Position numbers and translations under genes: made by a program | The notes under the pieces: model-generated | What the model was told of the DNA's origin: nothing | Seen by the model: only the letters and a program-made list of their open reading frames with translations | Database searches by the model: none | Source of the DNA: a bacterium | Lineage (GTDB): Bacteria; Bacillota; Bacilli; Lactobacillales; Streptococcaceae | Assembly: GCA_905221205.1 (NCBI GenBank) | Contig: CAJNCG010000005.1 | Coordinates: 62,001 to 126,000 of the forward strand | Reading direction: 5' to 3' | Length of the DNA stretch: 64,000 nt | In this document: piece after piece, positions 1-8,812 of the stretch | How positions within the stretch are numbered: the stretch's first letter is position 1 | Layout: each line of letters starts with the position of its first letter

Positions 1-503
1 GGGATATTCATACTTTGCTAGGATGGAACCCTGACTATCAAGATCCTTCTACTTTCTTGGATCAGTTCGTCCTTAAGGGAGGAAGTACTCGTCTTTACCT
101 TGGTATTGACCAAAACACTGATGCATCAGTATTAAGCAAACTTGGTTTAGCTGACTATGGAAAATTACTTGATGACGCAAACAGCGAAAACCAAGATGTT
201 CAAAAACGTTATGAAAAATACGCAGTAGCACAAGCTTGGTTGACTGACAATGCTTTGACAATTCCAGTAATGGCTTCTCCTAAAGAAACAGCCGTTTCAT
301 ATGTTTCAAAAGTTCTACCATTTAGCTCTTCATATTCTGTAGCTGGTCTTAAAGGTGAAAATGCAGGATACTTGAAGTATACTGAAGTTGGTGAAAAAGC
401 AATCACCAAAGAAGAGTATGAAAAAGCTCGTGAAAAATGGTTGAAAGAAAAGACTGAGTCAAACGAAAAAGCTCAAAAAGAATTGGCAAGTCATGTGAAG
501 TAA
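1..503 (+). CDS. amiA: Oligopeptide-binding lipoprotein AmiA, C-terminal part (5' end outside window)
   Basis: This is the last ~166 residues of a family 5 extracellular solute-binding protein, read in frame from base 3 and ending at the TAA at 501-503. The visible part (GWNPDYQDPSTFLDQF, then a lysine-rich tail) matches the C-terminal lobe of pneumococcal AmiA/AliA-type oligopeptide receptors, which are lipid-anchored outside the membrane and deliver peptides to AmiCDEF. The amiCDEF genes follow directly, so AmiA is the most likely paralogue. The signal peptide and lipobox are outside the window. The TTG at 15 is internal and not a real start. Confidence 0.9.
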   Translation, partial: DIHTLLGWNPDYQDPSTFLDQFVLKGGSTRLYLGIDQNTDASVLSKLGLADYGKLLDDANSENQDVQKRYEKYAVAQAWLTDNALTIPVMASPKETAVSYVSKVLPFSSSYSVAGLKGENAGYLKYTEVGEKAITKEEYEKAREKWLKEKTESNEKAQKELASHVK

Positions 504-516
504 ATAATTTTCAATA

Positions 517-548
517 GAACTTTCTCTCCATGAGGAGAAGGTTCTTTT
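517..548 (+). terminator. Intra-operon hairpin between amiA and amiC
   Basis: GAAC-TTTCTCTCC at 517-529 pairs, with a small bulge, with GGAGAAGGTTC at 534-544 and is followed by TTTT. It sits between amiA and the ribosome site of amiC, so it probably acts as a partial terminator that lowers permease expression relative to the binding protein. Confidence 0.6.
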
Positions 549-569
549 GGGATTTTTAAAGGAAATGAT

Positions 570-2066
570 ATGAAAAAATATATTTTTATGCGTGTTTTGC
601 GGTCATTGGTTTCTATCTTTTTAGTAACAACCTTGACTTACACGATTATCTATACAATGGTTCCTCGAAAATTGATTTTCAAACAGGATACCAACTATAA
701 CAAGATTGCGACAACTGCTGATAAACGTGATAACTATGAGAATACCGTTTATGAGCGTATGGGCTATATCGAGTACTACGATACCAAAGAGTTGCAAGAG
801 AAAGCTAGCCAGATGGATGCCTCTGTAACAGTTGAAGCGAATGACACCAACAAGGCTATCTATGAAAAATACATCAAACAAATTGGTCATGGTTGGACCT
901 TGGGAGAATTTACTGAAAGTGGCCAATTCTACGCTACTCGTGAAATTCCAATTTTTGAACGTGTTTTCAAATTCTATGCTAACTTGATTGACATTGACCA
1001 TACAAATAAAATTCAAGACCCTGACAATCCAGACTTGAAACGTTACCTTCGTTTCGAAAATGATCCAGCGATTGGATGGTCATTGGTTGGTTCAGGAACT
1101 AAACACAAATATCTCTTGTACTTCAACAGTCAGTTCCCATTTGTTCATCAAAACTTTGTGAACATTAATTTAGGTGACTCTTATCCAACCTATGCTAATA
1201 GTCCTGTTTTACAGGTTATTACTCAGGGACAAGGGCAAACAAAAACTTCGCAAGTTCAGTTCCCAACAGGTAAGAAAACTTCTTCTGTAAATATTTACTC
1301 AAGAACCTACAAATCACCTAGTCAGGCTGATTCTCGTGAAGTAGCCAACTACGGAAAAGATGATCCTTATACAGCTACTGAAAGTAACTACCAATATCCG
1401 TCTATGATTGCCAGCTCTGCTGTCGTTGGATTGATTGGTTTGGTGATTTCTTATGCGATTGCCGTGCCACTTGGTTCAGCTATGGCTCGCTTCAAGAACA
1501 CTTGGATTGATAGCTTCTCAACAGGGGCTTTGACCTTCTTGATGGCTCTTCCAACAATTGCCTTGGTTTATATCGTTCGTTTGGCTGGTTCTTCAATCGG
1601 ATTGCCAGATTCATTCCCTATCTTGGGCGCTGGAGATTGGCGTTCATATGTCTTACCAGCAGTTATCCTTGGTTTATTGGGGGCTCCTGGTACAGCTATT
1701 TGGATTCGTCGTTACATGATTGACTTGCAATCACAAGATTTTGTACGTTTTGCTCGTGCAAAAGGTTTGTCTGAAAAAGAAATTTCAAACAAACACATCT
1801 TTAAAAATGCCATGGTTCCGCTGGTTTCAGGAATTCCTGGTGCCGTTATCGGGGTTATCGGTGGTGCAACTCTTACTGAAACAGTCTTCGCCTTCCCAGG
1901 TATGGGTAAAATGTTGATTGACTCTGTAAAAGCATCTAATAACTCGATGGTCGTTGGTCTTGTCTTCATCTTTACATGTATTTCTATCTTCTCGCTTCTT
2001 TTAGGAGATATTTGGATGACCATTATTGACCCACGTATTAAATTGACTGAGAAAGGAGGCAAATAA
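570..2066 (+). CDS. amiC: Oligopeptide ABC transporter permease AmiC
   Basis: This is an inner-membrane subunit of the Ami oligopeptide importer, DppB/OppB family, 498 residues. There is one N-terminal membrane segment (about residues 7-29), a long extracytoplasmic insert to about residue 275, and then the typical five-helix permease core. The cytoplasmic EAA loop is near [16 protein letters not shown]. The insert makes it much longer than ordinary DppB proteins (~310-340 residues), as is usual for AmiC. The ribosome site AAAGGA precedes the ATG. Its stop overlaps the amiD start by one base. Known role in the family: uptake of peptides for nutrition and for peptide signalling. Confidence 0.95.
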   Translation: MKKYIFMRVLRSLVSIFLVTTLTYTIIYTMVPRKLIFKQDTNYNKIATTADKRDNYENTVYERMGYIEYYDTKELQEKASQMDASVTVEANDTNKAIYEKYIKQIGHGWTLGEFTESGQFYATREIPIFERVFKFYANLIDIDHTNKIQDPDNPDLKRYLRFENDPAIGWSLVGSGTKHKYLLYFNSQFPFVHQNFVNINLGDSYPTYANSPVLQVITQGQGQTKTSQVQFPTGKKTSSVNIYSRTYKSPSQADSREVANYGKDDPYTATESNYQYPSMIASSAVVGLIGLVISYAIAVPLGSAMARFKNTWIDSFSTGALTFLMALPTIALVYIVRLAGSSIGLPDSFPILGAGDWRSYVLPAVILGLLGAPGTAIWIRRYMIDLQSQDFVRFARAKGLSEKEISNKHIFKNAMVPLVSGIPGAVIGVIGGATLTETVFAFPGMGKMLIDSVKASNNSMVVGLVFIFTCISIFSLLLGDIWMTIIDPRIKLTEKGGK

Positions 2067-2992
2067 TGTCTACAATCGATAAAGAAAAATTTCAGTTCGT
2101 AAAACGTGACGATTTTGCCTCTGAAGCCATTGATGCGCCAGCCTATTCTTACTGGGGCTCAGTGTTTAGACAATTTATGAAGAAAAAATCAACTGTAGTC
2201 ATGTTGGGAATCTTGGTAGCCATCATTTTGATGAGTTTCATCTACCCAATGTTTTCTAAGTTTGATTTTAATGATGTCAGCAAGGTAAACGACTTTAGTG
2301 CTCGTTATATCAAGCCAAATGCGGAGCATTGGTTCGGTACTGACAGTAACGGTAAATCGCTCTTTGACGGTGTTTGGTTTGGAGCTCGTAACTCTATCCT
2401 CATTTCTGTGATTGCGACAGTGATTAACTTGGTTATCGGTGTCTTTGTCGGTGGTATTTGGGGTATTTCAAAATCAGTTGACCGTGTCATGATGGAAGTT
2501 TATAACGTCATCTCAAACATCCCATCTCTTTTGATTGTTATTGTCTTAACTTACTCAATCGGAGCTGGATTCTGGAATCTGATTTTTGCCATGAGTGTGA
2601 CAACATGGATCGGAATTGCCTTCATGATTCGTGTGCAAATCTTGCGTTACCGTGATTTGGAATACAACTTGGCGTCACGTACTTTGGGAACACCAACCTT
2701 GAAGATTGTTGCCAAAAATATCATGCCACAATTGGTATCTGTTATTGTGACAACGATGACCCAAATGCTTCCAAGCTTTATCTCGTACGAAGCCTTCTTA
2801 TCTTTCTTCGGTTTGGGATTACCGATTACCGTGCCAAGTTTGGGCCGTTTGATTTCGGATTATTCACAAAACGTAACAACCAATGCTTACTTGTTCTGGA
2901 TTCCATTGACAACCCTTGTCTTGGTATCCTTGTCCCTTTTCGTAGTTGGTCAAAACTTAGCGGATGCTAGTGATCCACGTACACATAGATAG
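2066..2992 (+). CDS. amiD: Oligopeptide ABC transporter permease AmiD
   Basis: This is the second membrane subunit of the Ami importer, OppC/DppC family, 308 residues. An N-terminal cytoplasmic stretch of ~40 residues leads into the first helix ([19 protein letters not shown]), then an OppC-N region and five further helices. The EAA-type loop [14 protein letters not shown] contacts the ATPases. The ATG shares one base with the amiC stop, which indicates translational coupling. It ends 8 bases before amiE. Confidence 0.95.
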   Translation: MSTIDKEKFQFVKRDDFASEAIDAPAYSYWGSVFRQFMKKKSTVVMLGILVAIILMSFIYPMFSKFDFNDVSKVNDFSARYIKPNAEHWFGTDSNGKSLFDGVWFGARNSILISVIATVINLVIGVFVGGIWGISKSVDRVMMEVYNVISNIPSLLIVIVLTYSIGAGFWNLIFAMSVTTWIGIAFMIRVQILRYRDLEYNLASRTLGTPTLKIVAKNIMPQLVSVIVTTMTQMLPSFISYEAFLSFFGLGLPITVPSLGRLISDYSQNVTTNAYLFWIPLTTLVLVSLSLFVVGQNLADASDPRTHR

Positions 2993-3000
2993 GAGTAGAA

Positions 3001-4068
3001 ATGACAAAAGAAAAAAATGTAATTTTGACTGCTCGCGATATTGTCGTGGAATTTGACGTTCGTGACAAAGTATTGACAGCCATTCGCGGCGTTTCCCTTG
3101 AACTAGTTGAAGGAGAAGTATTGGCCTTGGTAGGTGAGTCAGGATCAGGTAAATCTGTTTTGACAAAGACCTTCACAGGTATGCTCGAAGAAAATGGTCG
3201 TATTGCTCAAGGTAGCATTGACTACCGTGGTCAGGATTTGACAGCCTTGTCTTCTCACAAGGATTGGGAACAAATTCGTGGTGCTAAGATTGCGACTATC
3301 TTCCAGGATCCAATGACTAGTTTGGACCCAATTAAAACAATTGGTAGTCAGATTACAGAAGTTATTGTAAAACACCAAGGAAAAACAGCCAAGGAAGCAA
3401 AAGAATTGGCTATTGACTACATGAATAAGGTTGGGATTCCAGACGCAGATAGACGTTTTGATGAATATCCATTCCAATATTCTGGAGGAATGCGTCAACG
3501 TATCGTTATTGCTATTGCCCTTGCCTGCCGACCTGATGTCTTGATCTGTGATGAGCCAACAACTGCCTTGGATGTGACCATCCAAGCACAGATTATTGAT
3601 TTGCTCAAATCATTACAAAACGAGTACCATTTCACAACAATCTTTATCACTCACGACCTTGGTGTGGTAGCAAGTATTGCGGATAAGGTAGCGGTTATGT
3701 ATGCAGGAGAAATCGTTGAGTATGGAACTGTTGAGGAAGTCTTCTATGACCCTCGCCATCCATATACATGGAGTCTCTTGTCTAGCTTGCCTCAGCTTGC
3801 TGATGATAAAGGGGATCTTTACTCAATCCCAGGAACACCTCCGTCACTTTATACTGACCTGAAAGGGGATGCCTTTGCCTTGCGTTCAGACTATGCAATG
3901 CAAATTGACTTCGAACAAAAAGCCCCTCAATTCTCAGTATCAGAGACACATTGGGCTAAAACTTGGCTTCTTCATGAGGATGCTCCAAAAGTAGAAAAAC
4001 CAGCTGTGATTGCAAATCTCCATGATAAGATCCGTGAAAAAATGGGATTTGCCCATCTGGCAGACTAG
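3001..4068 (+). CDS. amiE: Oligopeptide ABC transporter ATPase AmiE
   Basis: This is one of two different nucleotide-binding subunits of the Ami importer, OppD family, 355 residues. Walker A is GESGSGKS (about residues 45-52), the ABC signature is YSGGMRQR and Walker B is [11 protein letters not shown]. The C-terminal ~80 residues are the OppD/OppF tail. The start has a ribosome site (AGGAG) just after the amiD stop. It works as a heterodimer with AmiF at the cytoplasmic face of AmiC/AmiD. Confidence 0.95.
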   Translation: MTKEKNVILTARDIVVEFDVRDKVLTAIRGVSLELVEGEVLALVGESGSGKSVLTKTFTGMLEENGRIAQGSIDYRGQDLTALSSHKDWEQIRGAKIATIFQDPMTSLDPIKTIGSQITEVIVKHQGKTAKEAKELAIDYMNKVGIPDADRRFDEYPFQYSGGMRQRIVIAIALACRPDVLICDEPTTALDVTIQAQIIDLLKSLQNEYHFTTIFITHDLGVVASIADKVAVMYAGEIVEYGTVEEVFYDPRHPYTWSLLSSLPQLADDKGDLYSIPGTPPSLYTDLKGDAFALRSDYAMQIDFEQKAPQFSVSETHWAKTWLLHEDAPKVEKPAVIANLHDKIREKMGFAHLAD

Positions 4069-4078
4069 GAGGAAGGAA

Positions 4079-5005
4079 ATGTCTGAAAAATTAGTAGAAA
4101 TCAAAGATTTAGAAATTTCCTTCGGTGAAGGAAGTAAGAAGTTTGTCGCGGTCAAAAATGCTAACTTCTTTATCAACAAGGGAGAAACTTTCTCTCTTGT
4201 AGGTGAGTCAGGTAGTGGGAAAACAACTATTGGTCGTGCCATCATTGGTCTAAATGACACAAGTAATGGTGATATTATTTTTGATGGTCAAAAGATTAAC
4301 GGTAAGAAATCGCGTGAACAAGCTGCGGAATTGATTCGTCGTATCCAGATGATTTTCCAAGACCCTGCAGCAAGTTTGAATGAACGTGCGACTGTTGATT
4401 ATATTATTTCTGAAGGTCTTTACAATCACCGTCTGTTTAAGGATGAAGAAGAACGTAAAGAGAAAGTAAAAAATATTATCCGTGAAGTGGGGCTTCTTGC
4501 TGAGCATTTGACTCGTTATCCTCATGAGTTTTCAGGTGGTCAACGTCAACGTATCGGTATTGCACGTGCCTTGGTCATGCAACCAGATTTTGTTATTGCG
4601 GATGAGCCAATTTCAGCCTTGGACGTTTCTGTGCGTGCGCAAGTCTTGAACCTGCTCAAGAAATTCCAAAAAGAACTTGGTTTGACCTATCTCTTCATCG
4701 CCCATGATTTGTCGGTCGTTCGCTTTATTTCAGATCGTATCGCCGTTATTTACAAGGGTGTTATTGTAGAGGTTGCAGAAACCGAAGAATTGTTTAACAA
4801 TCCAATTCATCCATATACTCAAGCCTTGCTTTCAGCGGTACCAATTCCAGACCCAATCTTGGAACGCAAGAAGGTCTTGAAGGTTTACGACCCAAGCCAA
4901 CATGATTATGAGACTGATAAGCCATCCATGGTTGAAATCCGTCCAGGTCACTATGTTTGGGCTAACCAAGCCGAATTGGCGCGTTACCAACAAGGGTTAA
5001 ACTAA
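4079..5005 (+). CDS. amiF: Oligopeptide ABC transporter ATPase AmiF
   Basis: This is the second ATPase of the Ami importer, OppF family, 308 residues. Walker A is GESGSGKTT, the signature is FSGGQRQR and Walker B is [11 protein letters not shown], followed by the oligopeptide-transporter C-terminal tail. The chosen ATG follows AGGAGGAA after the amiE stop. An in-frame ATG 69 bases upstream lies inside amiE and lacks a ribosome site. It is the last gene of the ami operon and is followed by a strong terminator. Confidence 0.95.
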   Translation: MSEKLVEIKDLEISFGEGSKKFVAVKNANFFINKGETFSLVGESGSGKTTIGRAIIGLNDTSNGDIIFDGQKINGKKSREQAAELIRRIQMIFQDPAASLNERATVDYIISEGLYNHRLFKDEEERKEKVKNIIREVGLLAEHLTRYPHEFSGGQRQRIGIARALVMQPDFVIADEPISALDVSVRAQVLNLLKKFQKELGLTYLFIAHDLSVVRFISDRIAVIYKGVIVEVAETEELFNNPIHPYTQALLSAVPIPDPILERKKVLKVYDPSQHDYETDKPSMVEIRPGHYVWANQAELARYQQGLN

Positions 5006-5010
5006 TAATG

Positions 5011-5059
5011 GTTTTATAATTTCCATGTCAACTTTTATGGAAATTATAAAACTTTTTTT
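5011..5059 (+). terminator. Terminator of the ami operon
   Basis: A perfect 16-bp stem (GTTTTATAATTTCCAT at 5011-5026 with its complement at 5037-5052) is followed by seven T residues at 5053-5059. Confidence 0.92.
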
Positions 5060-5134
5060 ATTTGACTGATTTAAAAAACTTTGAAAGCTCCCTGAAAGAA
5101 TTTTCGAAAAAATTTAAAAAATTCTGAAATATTC

Positions 5135-5163
5135 TTGACAGCTAATGAAAAAGGTGGTAAGAT
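5135..5163 (+). promoter_or_regulatory. Promoter of the aromatic leader / ABC importer operon
   Basis: TTGACA at 5135-5140, a 17-base spacer and TAAGAT at 5158-5163. It is the best -35/-10 pair in the ami-to-importer gap. Transcription would start near 5170 and give a leader of roughly 290 nt ahead of the substrate-binding gene. Confidence 0.85.
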
Positions 5164-5195
5164 AGGAAACATCAAAAAAGAAAGCAGAAAGAGAA

Positions 5196-5255
5196 ATGAA
5201 TAAAAGACAAGCTGTAACAATGAATCAAAACTTTTACTTTAGCTACTTTAGATAG
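5196..5255 (+). CDS. Candidate leader peptide rich in Phe/Tyr (attenuator sensor)
   Basis: This short reading frame encodes the 19-residue peptide MNKRQAVTMNQNFYFSYFR. Residues 13-18 are Phe-Tyr-Phe-Ser-Tyr-Phe: three Phe and two Tyr in six codons (5232-5249), just before the AGA and the TAG at 5253. A purine-rich stretch (GCAGAAAGAGAA) precedes the ATG, and an internal ATG at 5220 could serve instead. The frame lies directly behind a strong promoter and directly ahead of alternating hairpins ending in a terminator. That is the arrangement of a ribosome-stalling attenuator peptide sensing charged tRNA-Phe and tRNA-Tyr. The function is inferred; the reading frame and the structures are seen. 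Confidence 0.72.
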   Translation: MNKRQAVTMNQNFYFSYFR

Positions 5256-5427
5256 TGTTTGTAGACATGTCACCATGGATACAAACAGTTCAAGCAATTT
5301 GTTTGTATCTATGTGGCTAAGATTTTTGATTGTGGTCCATATAGATGAATATCTAAATGGACTAGCAAAGTTATAACTTGTTAGATTATTTCAAGCATCC
5401 GTTTAGATATTATCTAGGCGGTTTTTT
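5256..5427 (+). promoter_or_regulatory. Seven-segment transcription attenuator
   Basis: Seven consecutive segments can each pair with the next: S1 5256-5263, S2 5273-5287, S3 5300-5316, S4 5335-5346, S5 5351-5362, S6 5398-5408, S7 5412-5421. Sets 1:2, 3:4, 5:6 and sets 2:3, 4:5, 6:7 exclude each other. 6:7 is a 10-bp terminator stem (CCGTTTAGAT / ATCTAGGCGG, loop ATT) followed by TTTTTT, and 5:6 is an 11-bp antiterminator. S1 begins one base after the leader peptide stop. A ribosome at the stop codon would mask S1 and favour termination. A ribosome stalled at the early Phe/Tyr codons would leave S1 free and favour read-through. No T-box consensus was seen here. Confidence 0.75.
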
Positions 5428-5457
5428 GTTTTATCTTTTCTGAGAAGGAGTTTCATT

Positions 5458-6435
5458 ATGAAAGTTGTTCGAAAATTACTAGCCCCCCTCTTGGTAGTGG
5501 GGATCCTCTTGACCTCTCTGATCGGTTTGCATCAGTTGAAGGCAGATAAGAAAAAAGATGTTTTTCGTATCGGTATTTCGCAGTTTATTACCCACCAGTC
5601 CTTAGACGCTACTAGAGAAGGTTTTGTGGATGAGATGGCCAAGCAAGGCTATGTGGAAGGGAAAAATATTGAGATTGATTTGCAAAATGCACAGGGAGAA
5701 CAAAGAAATCTAAAAACGATTTCCCAGCAACTAGCAGAATCTAGTGATGTCGTTCTAGCCATCGCAACGCCTTCTGCTCAGAGCTTGGCCAATACAACAC
5801 AAACGACACCGGTTATCTTTTCAGCTGTAACAGATCCTGTCAGTGCCAAGTTGGTTGAGTCAAGAGAACATCCTGGGGGCAATGTGACTGGGACAAGCGA
5901 CCAGTCATCAGATGCCATTTCAACCCAAATAAATTTGATAAAGAAAGTGTTGCCAAAGGCTAAAACGATTGGAATCCTCTATACTCAGAGCGAGCCAAAC
6001 TCAGTTGTCCAAAAGGATGAAGCTAAGCGACTTCTGGAAGAAAAAGGCTTTACCGTTGTTGAAAAAACAATCTTGGACAGTAACAACGTCAAGGCGGCAG
6101 CAGAGAGTTTGATGGCAGAAGTGGATATGGTTTTTGTACCAACGGACAATATCATTTCGTCAACCATGGAAACAGTCAAACAGGTTTCTATTAAACACAA
6201 GGTTCCAGTATTTGGTGGCTCAACAGAAATGATTGCGGTTGGTGGTTTGTATAACTATGGTACCAATTATGAAGAATTGGGACGGCAGACAGCCCGTATG
6301 TTGATTCGTGTCTTAAAAGGTGAGAAGCCAGAAAATATAGCAGTTGAGTTGCCTAAAAAACTGGAATTGCATACCAATAAAGAAATGGCAGATGCACTAG
6401 GAATTGATATTAGTAAGTTAGAAAGCAAGGAATAG
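5458..6435 (+). CDS. ABC importer substrate-binding protein, TrpX/ABC_sub_bind family
   Basis: This is a 325-residue extracytoplasmic substrate-binding protein of the ABC_sub_bind (PF04392) type, with FRIGISQFITHQSLD after the N-terminal hydrophobic segment and two alternating lobes (ATPSAQSLAN, PVIFSAVTDPV, VPVFGGSTEM). Residues 5-27 are a membrane segment, but there is no cysteine in it, so no lipobox can be seen. The protein may be held by an uncleaved signal anchor, which is unusual for the family. Permease and ATPase follow at 11-12 base gaps. Relatives are annotated as tryptophan or aromatic amino-acid importers. The upstream Phe/Tyr-rich leader peptide suggests the cargo is an aromatic amino acid or relative. 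The ribosome site GAAGGAG precedes the ATG. Confidence 0.85.
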   Translation: MKVVRKLLAPLLVVGILLTSLIGLHQLKADKKKDVFRIGISQFITHQSLDATREGFVDEMAKQGYVEGKNIEIDLQNAQGEQRNLKTISQQLAESSDVVLAIATPSAQSLANTTQTTPVIFSAVTDPVSAKLVESREHPGGNVTGTSDQSSDAISTQINLIKKVLPKAKTIGILYTQSEPNSVVQKDEAKRLLEEKGFTVVEKTILDSNNVKAAAESLMAEVDMVFVPTDNIISSTMETVKQVSIKHKVPVFGGSTEMIAVGGLYNYGTNYEELGRQTARMLIRVLKGEKPENIAVELPKKLELHTNKEMADALGIDISKLESKE

Positions 6436-6446
6436 GGAGGTTTAAG

Positions 6447-7340
6447 ATGAGTTTTGTATTATCTAGTTTATCAGAAGGTTTGTTATGGTCGATTATGGCC
6501 ATTGGAGTCTACTTGACTTTCCGTATTTTGGATATTGCGGATATGACTGCTGAAGGAGCCTTTCCTCTGGGGGCAGCTGTCGTCGTATCGCAGATACAGG
6601 CAGGGACAAATCCTTGGATTGCGACCTTACTTGCTTTGCTGGCAGGTATGGTAGCAGGTCTTGTATCAGGAATGCTCCACACCAAGATGAAAATCCCAGC
6701 TCTCTTGACAGGGATTGTGACCTTGACAGGGCTTTATTCAATCAATATTAAAATCATGGGAAGTGTGCCCAATCTTTCCTTGGGAGATTCTTCAACTGTC
6801 TTTAAACAATTGGCTAGCTTGGGACTGACAAATGAAGAAGCTGTTTTCTCATTCAGTTTGGTCTGTCTCTTACTTGTTTGTTTGGTCTTGACTCTTTTGA
6901 TGAAAACAGAGATTGGATTAGTCTTGCGTTCGACTGGAGACAATATTCCGATGAGTGAGGCCAATGGGGTCAATGTAGACACCATGAAGATTGTTGGTTA
7001 TATGATTTCAAATGGTCTGATTGCTCTGTGTGGTTCCTTATTTGCTCAGAATGATGGATTTTCAGATGTAACTTCTGGGACAGGAACCATCGTTGTTGGT
7101 TTGAGTGCAGTCATTATTGCGGAAGTCTTGATACACGACTTGACCATTGGAGGACGTTTGTTATCTATCGGAATCGGTGCTATTGTTTACCGTTTGATTA
7201 TTTTAAATATCTATGAAATTCCAAATCTAGATCAAAATTTGGTGCGTCTCTTTAATGCAATCTTGTTAGCCTTGGTTTTATTTGCACCAGAATTGCAAAA
7301 GAGATTAAAGATTCGTGGTTTGAAACTGAGAAATGAATAG
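6447..7340 (+). CDS. ABC importer permease (BPD_transp_2 family)
   Basis: This 297-residue protein has about eight to nine hydrophobic segments and belongs to the branched-chain/sugar-type permease family that partners ABC_sub_bind receptors. It starts after GGGAGG and is spaced for translational coupling with the genes on either side. Motifs such as GLVLRSTGDNIPMSEANGV match the cytoplasmic coupling loop of this family. It provides the membrane channel of the importer encoded by the flanking genes. Substrate identity is inferred only from the leader peptide upstream. Confidence 0.87.
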   Translation: MSFVLSSLSEGLLWSIMAIGVYLTFRILDIADMTAEGAFPLGAAVVVSQIQAGTNPWIATLLALLAGMVAGLVSGMLHTKMKIPALLTGIVTLTGLYSINIKIMGSVPNLSLGDSSTVFKQLASLGLTNEEAVFSFSLVCLLLVCLVLTLLMKTEIGLVLRSTGDNIPMSEANGVNVDTMKIVGYMISNGLIALCGSLFAQNDGFSDVTSGTGTIVVGLSAVIIAEVLIHDLTIGGRLLSIGIGAIVYRLIILNIYEIPNLDQNLVRLFNAILLALVLFAPELQKRLKIRGLKLRNE

Positions 7341-7352
7341 GAGGAGAAAGTT

Positions 7353-8156
7353 ATGGCAAGTTTGTTAACACTTGAAAATATTCACAAAACATTTGAAGCA
7401 GGGACGGTCAATGAAAACCATGTCCTCAAAGGATTAGATTTAGAGGTTGAAGAGGGAGATTTTATCTCTGTGATTGGTGGAAATGGCGCAGGGAAATCCA
7501 CTTTGATGAATATCTTGGCTGGCAATCTATCTGTGGACGAAGGGGACCTTTTATTGGAAGGGAAATCCATTAAAAATCTGAGTGTACGAAAGAGAGCCAA
7601 GGATATTGCCCGTGTTTTTCAAGATCCTAAGATGGGGACAGCTTCTCGTTTGACAATTGAGGAGAATATGGCCATTGCCTTAAGACGTGGGCAAAAGAGA
7701 GGACTTGGCTGGGGCGTGAAGGAGAAGGACAGAATCCAGTTCCAAGAGGCCTTGAAAGAGTTGAATATCGGCCTTGAAAATCGCTTGAAAGTGGATACTC
7801 AATACCTTTCAGGGGGGCAAAGACAGGCCTTGACCCTAGTCATGGCAGCCTTGGTGAAACCTAAGCTCTTACTGTTGGATGAACACACTGCGGCACTTGA
7901 CCCGAAAACTAGTCAAATGGTGATGGACTTGACGCAAAAGATTGTGGGACACCATCAGTTGACTACTCTGATGATTACTCATGATATGAACCATGCGATT
8001 GAGTACGGCAATCGTCTCATCATGCTCTATCAAGGCAAGATAGTGGTGGATGTCAAAGGAGAAGAGAAGAAGCATCTGACAGTTGAAGATCTTATGCATC
8101 TCTTCCAGAAAAATAGTGGCCAAAGCCTCGTCAGTGATGAATTGATTTTGGGATAA
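7353..8156 (+). CDS. ABC importer ATPase (TrpZ-like)
   Basis: This is a 267-residue ABC ATPase with Walker A GGNGAGKST (about residues 46-54), signature YLSGGQRQAL and Walker B LLLLDEHTAALDP. The His in DEHTAALD, in place of the usual Pro, is common in this importer subfamily. The start is preceded by AGGAGGA, and a terminator-like hairpin follows the stop, so it ends the operon. It powers the importer formed with the two preceding genes. Confidence 0.9.
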   Translation: MASLLTLENIHKTFEAGTVNENHVLKGLDLEVEEGDFISVIGGNGAGKSTLMNILAGNLSVDEGDLLLEGKSIKNLSVRKRAKDIARVFQDPKMGTASRLTIEENMAIALRRGQKRGLGWGVKEKDRIQFQEALKELNIGLENRLKVDTQYLSGGQRQALTLVMAALVKPKLLLLDEHTAALDPKTSQMVMDLTQKIVGHHQLTTLMITHDMNHAIEYGNRLIMLYQGKIVVDVKGEEKKHLTVEDLMHLFQKNSGQSLVSDELILG

Positions 8157-8163
8157 AGAAAAA

Positions 8164-8190
8164 GGCTGAAATCTAGTGTTTCAGTCTTTT
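8164..8190 (+). terminator. Terminator of the aromatic-type ABC importer operon
   Basis: GGCTGAAA at 8164-8171 pairs with TTTCAGTC at 8179-8186, followed by TTTT. Confidence 0.75.
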
Positions 8191-8224
8191 ATTTCTTACA
8201 CTGGCTATATATGTAAATTAAACG

Positions 8225-8269
8225 CAGCAAGGAGCCCTCTTTTGCAGAAAAGCAGGGTTCTTTTTGCTG
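8225..8269. terminator. Second hairpin, possible bidirectional terminator
   Basis: GAGCCCT at 8232-8238 pairs with AGGGTTC at 8254-8260, followed by TTTTT. An outer CAGCAA/TTGCTG pair (8225-8230 with 8264-8269) can extend it. It is probably a back-up terminator. Confidence 0.5.
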
Positions 8270-8323
8270 TCTATTCCCTCCCTGAAAGTGTAGAACAAAC
8301 TGGTCAGGGTGGCTAGTTTGTGG

Positions 8324-8329
8324 TATAAT
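8324..8329 (+). promoter_or_regulatory. Extended -10 promoter of the YneF-like gene
   Basis: TGGTATAAT (TG at 8321-8322, TATAAT at 8324-8329), with only a weak -35 (TGGTCA at 8301-8306). This is the typical extended -10 form of streptococci. Confidence 0.8.
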
Positions 8330-8362
8330 GAAAGGGACTCAAAAAGAAACAGGAGAAAAATG

Positions 8363-8611
8363 ATGGATTTACTTTTAGCAATTGTATTGATTGTGCTAGC
8401 TTTTCTAGGAGGAGCTCTTGGAGGAATGTACTTGGTTCGTAAGCAAATTGAAAAGGAATTCGCTGACAACCCACGTTTGAATGCTGAAGCAGTTCGTACT
8501 CTTTTGAGTGCAAATGGTCAAAAACCAAGCGAAGCCAAGGTACAACAAGTTTACCACCAAATCATCCGCCAACAAAAAGCAGCCCTTGCTAACAATAAAA
8601 AGAAAAAATAA
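8363..8611 (+). CDS. UPF0154 (YneF-like) small membrane protein
   Basis: This 82-residue protein has one N-terminal membrane helix ([23 protein letters not shown]) and a charged cytoplasmic tail containing [27 protein letters not shown], the conserved block of the YneF/UPF0154 family. No biochemical function is established. Of two adjacent ATGs, the second (8363) has better spacing (7 bases) from AGGAG at 8351-8355. It is monocistronic behind its own extended -10 promoter. Confidence 0.88.
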
Positions 8612-8685
8612 ATAAGGAAAAGTCTGGGATGAAAGTTCCAGACTTCTCACTATGTTGGCTATGGTTTAGGAATGAGACTTTTTCC

Positions 8686-8713
8686 TTGCATTCTATTGAT
8701 ATTTGATTATGAT
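8686..8713 (+). promoter_or_regulatory. Likely promoter of the murI operon
   Basis: TTGCAT at 8686-8691, a 16-base spacer and TATGAT at 8708-8713, about 100 bases ahead of murI. It would drive the tightly packed murI-to-yidD gene series. Confidence 0.6.
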
Positions 8714-8812
8714 TAAGAGAGATAGTAGTTGTTGATGAGGTTGTTCTTCAGTTCTTAAAGACAAGTAATCATAATGAACTATCAATCAGAAAAAGACTAG
8801 AAAGAAGACTGT

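Noticed and set aside
15..503. A complete gene starting at the TTG at 15
   Set aside because: The frame is open to the window edge and the protein is clearly the C-terminal end of a solute-binding protein, so it is a truncated amiA.
5256..5427. T-box riboswitch upstream of the ABC importer
   Set aside because: No T-box core (GGTGG...ACCGCG) or stem I signature is present. The leader peptide plus alternating stems explains the region better.
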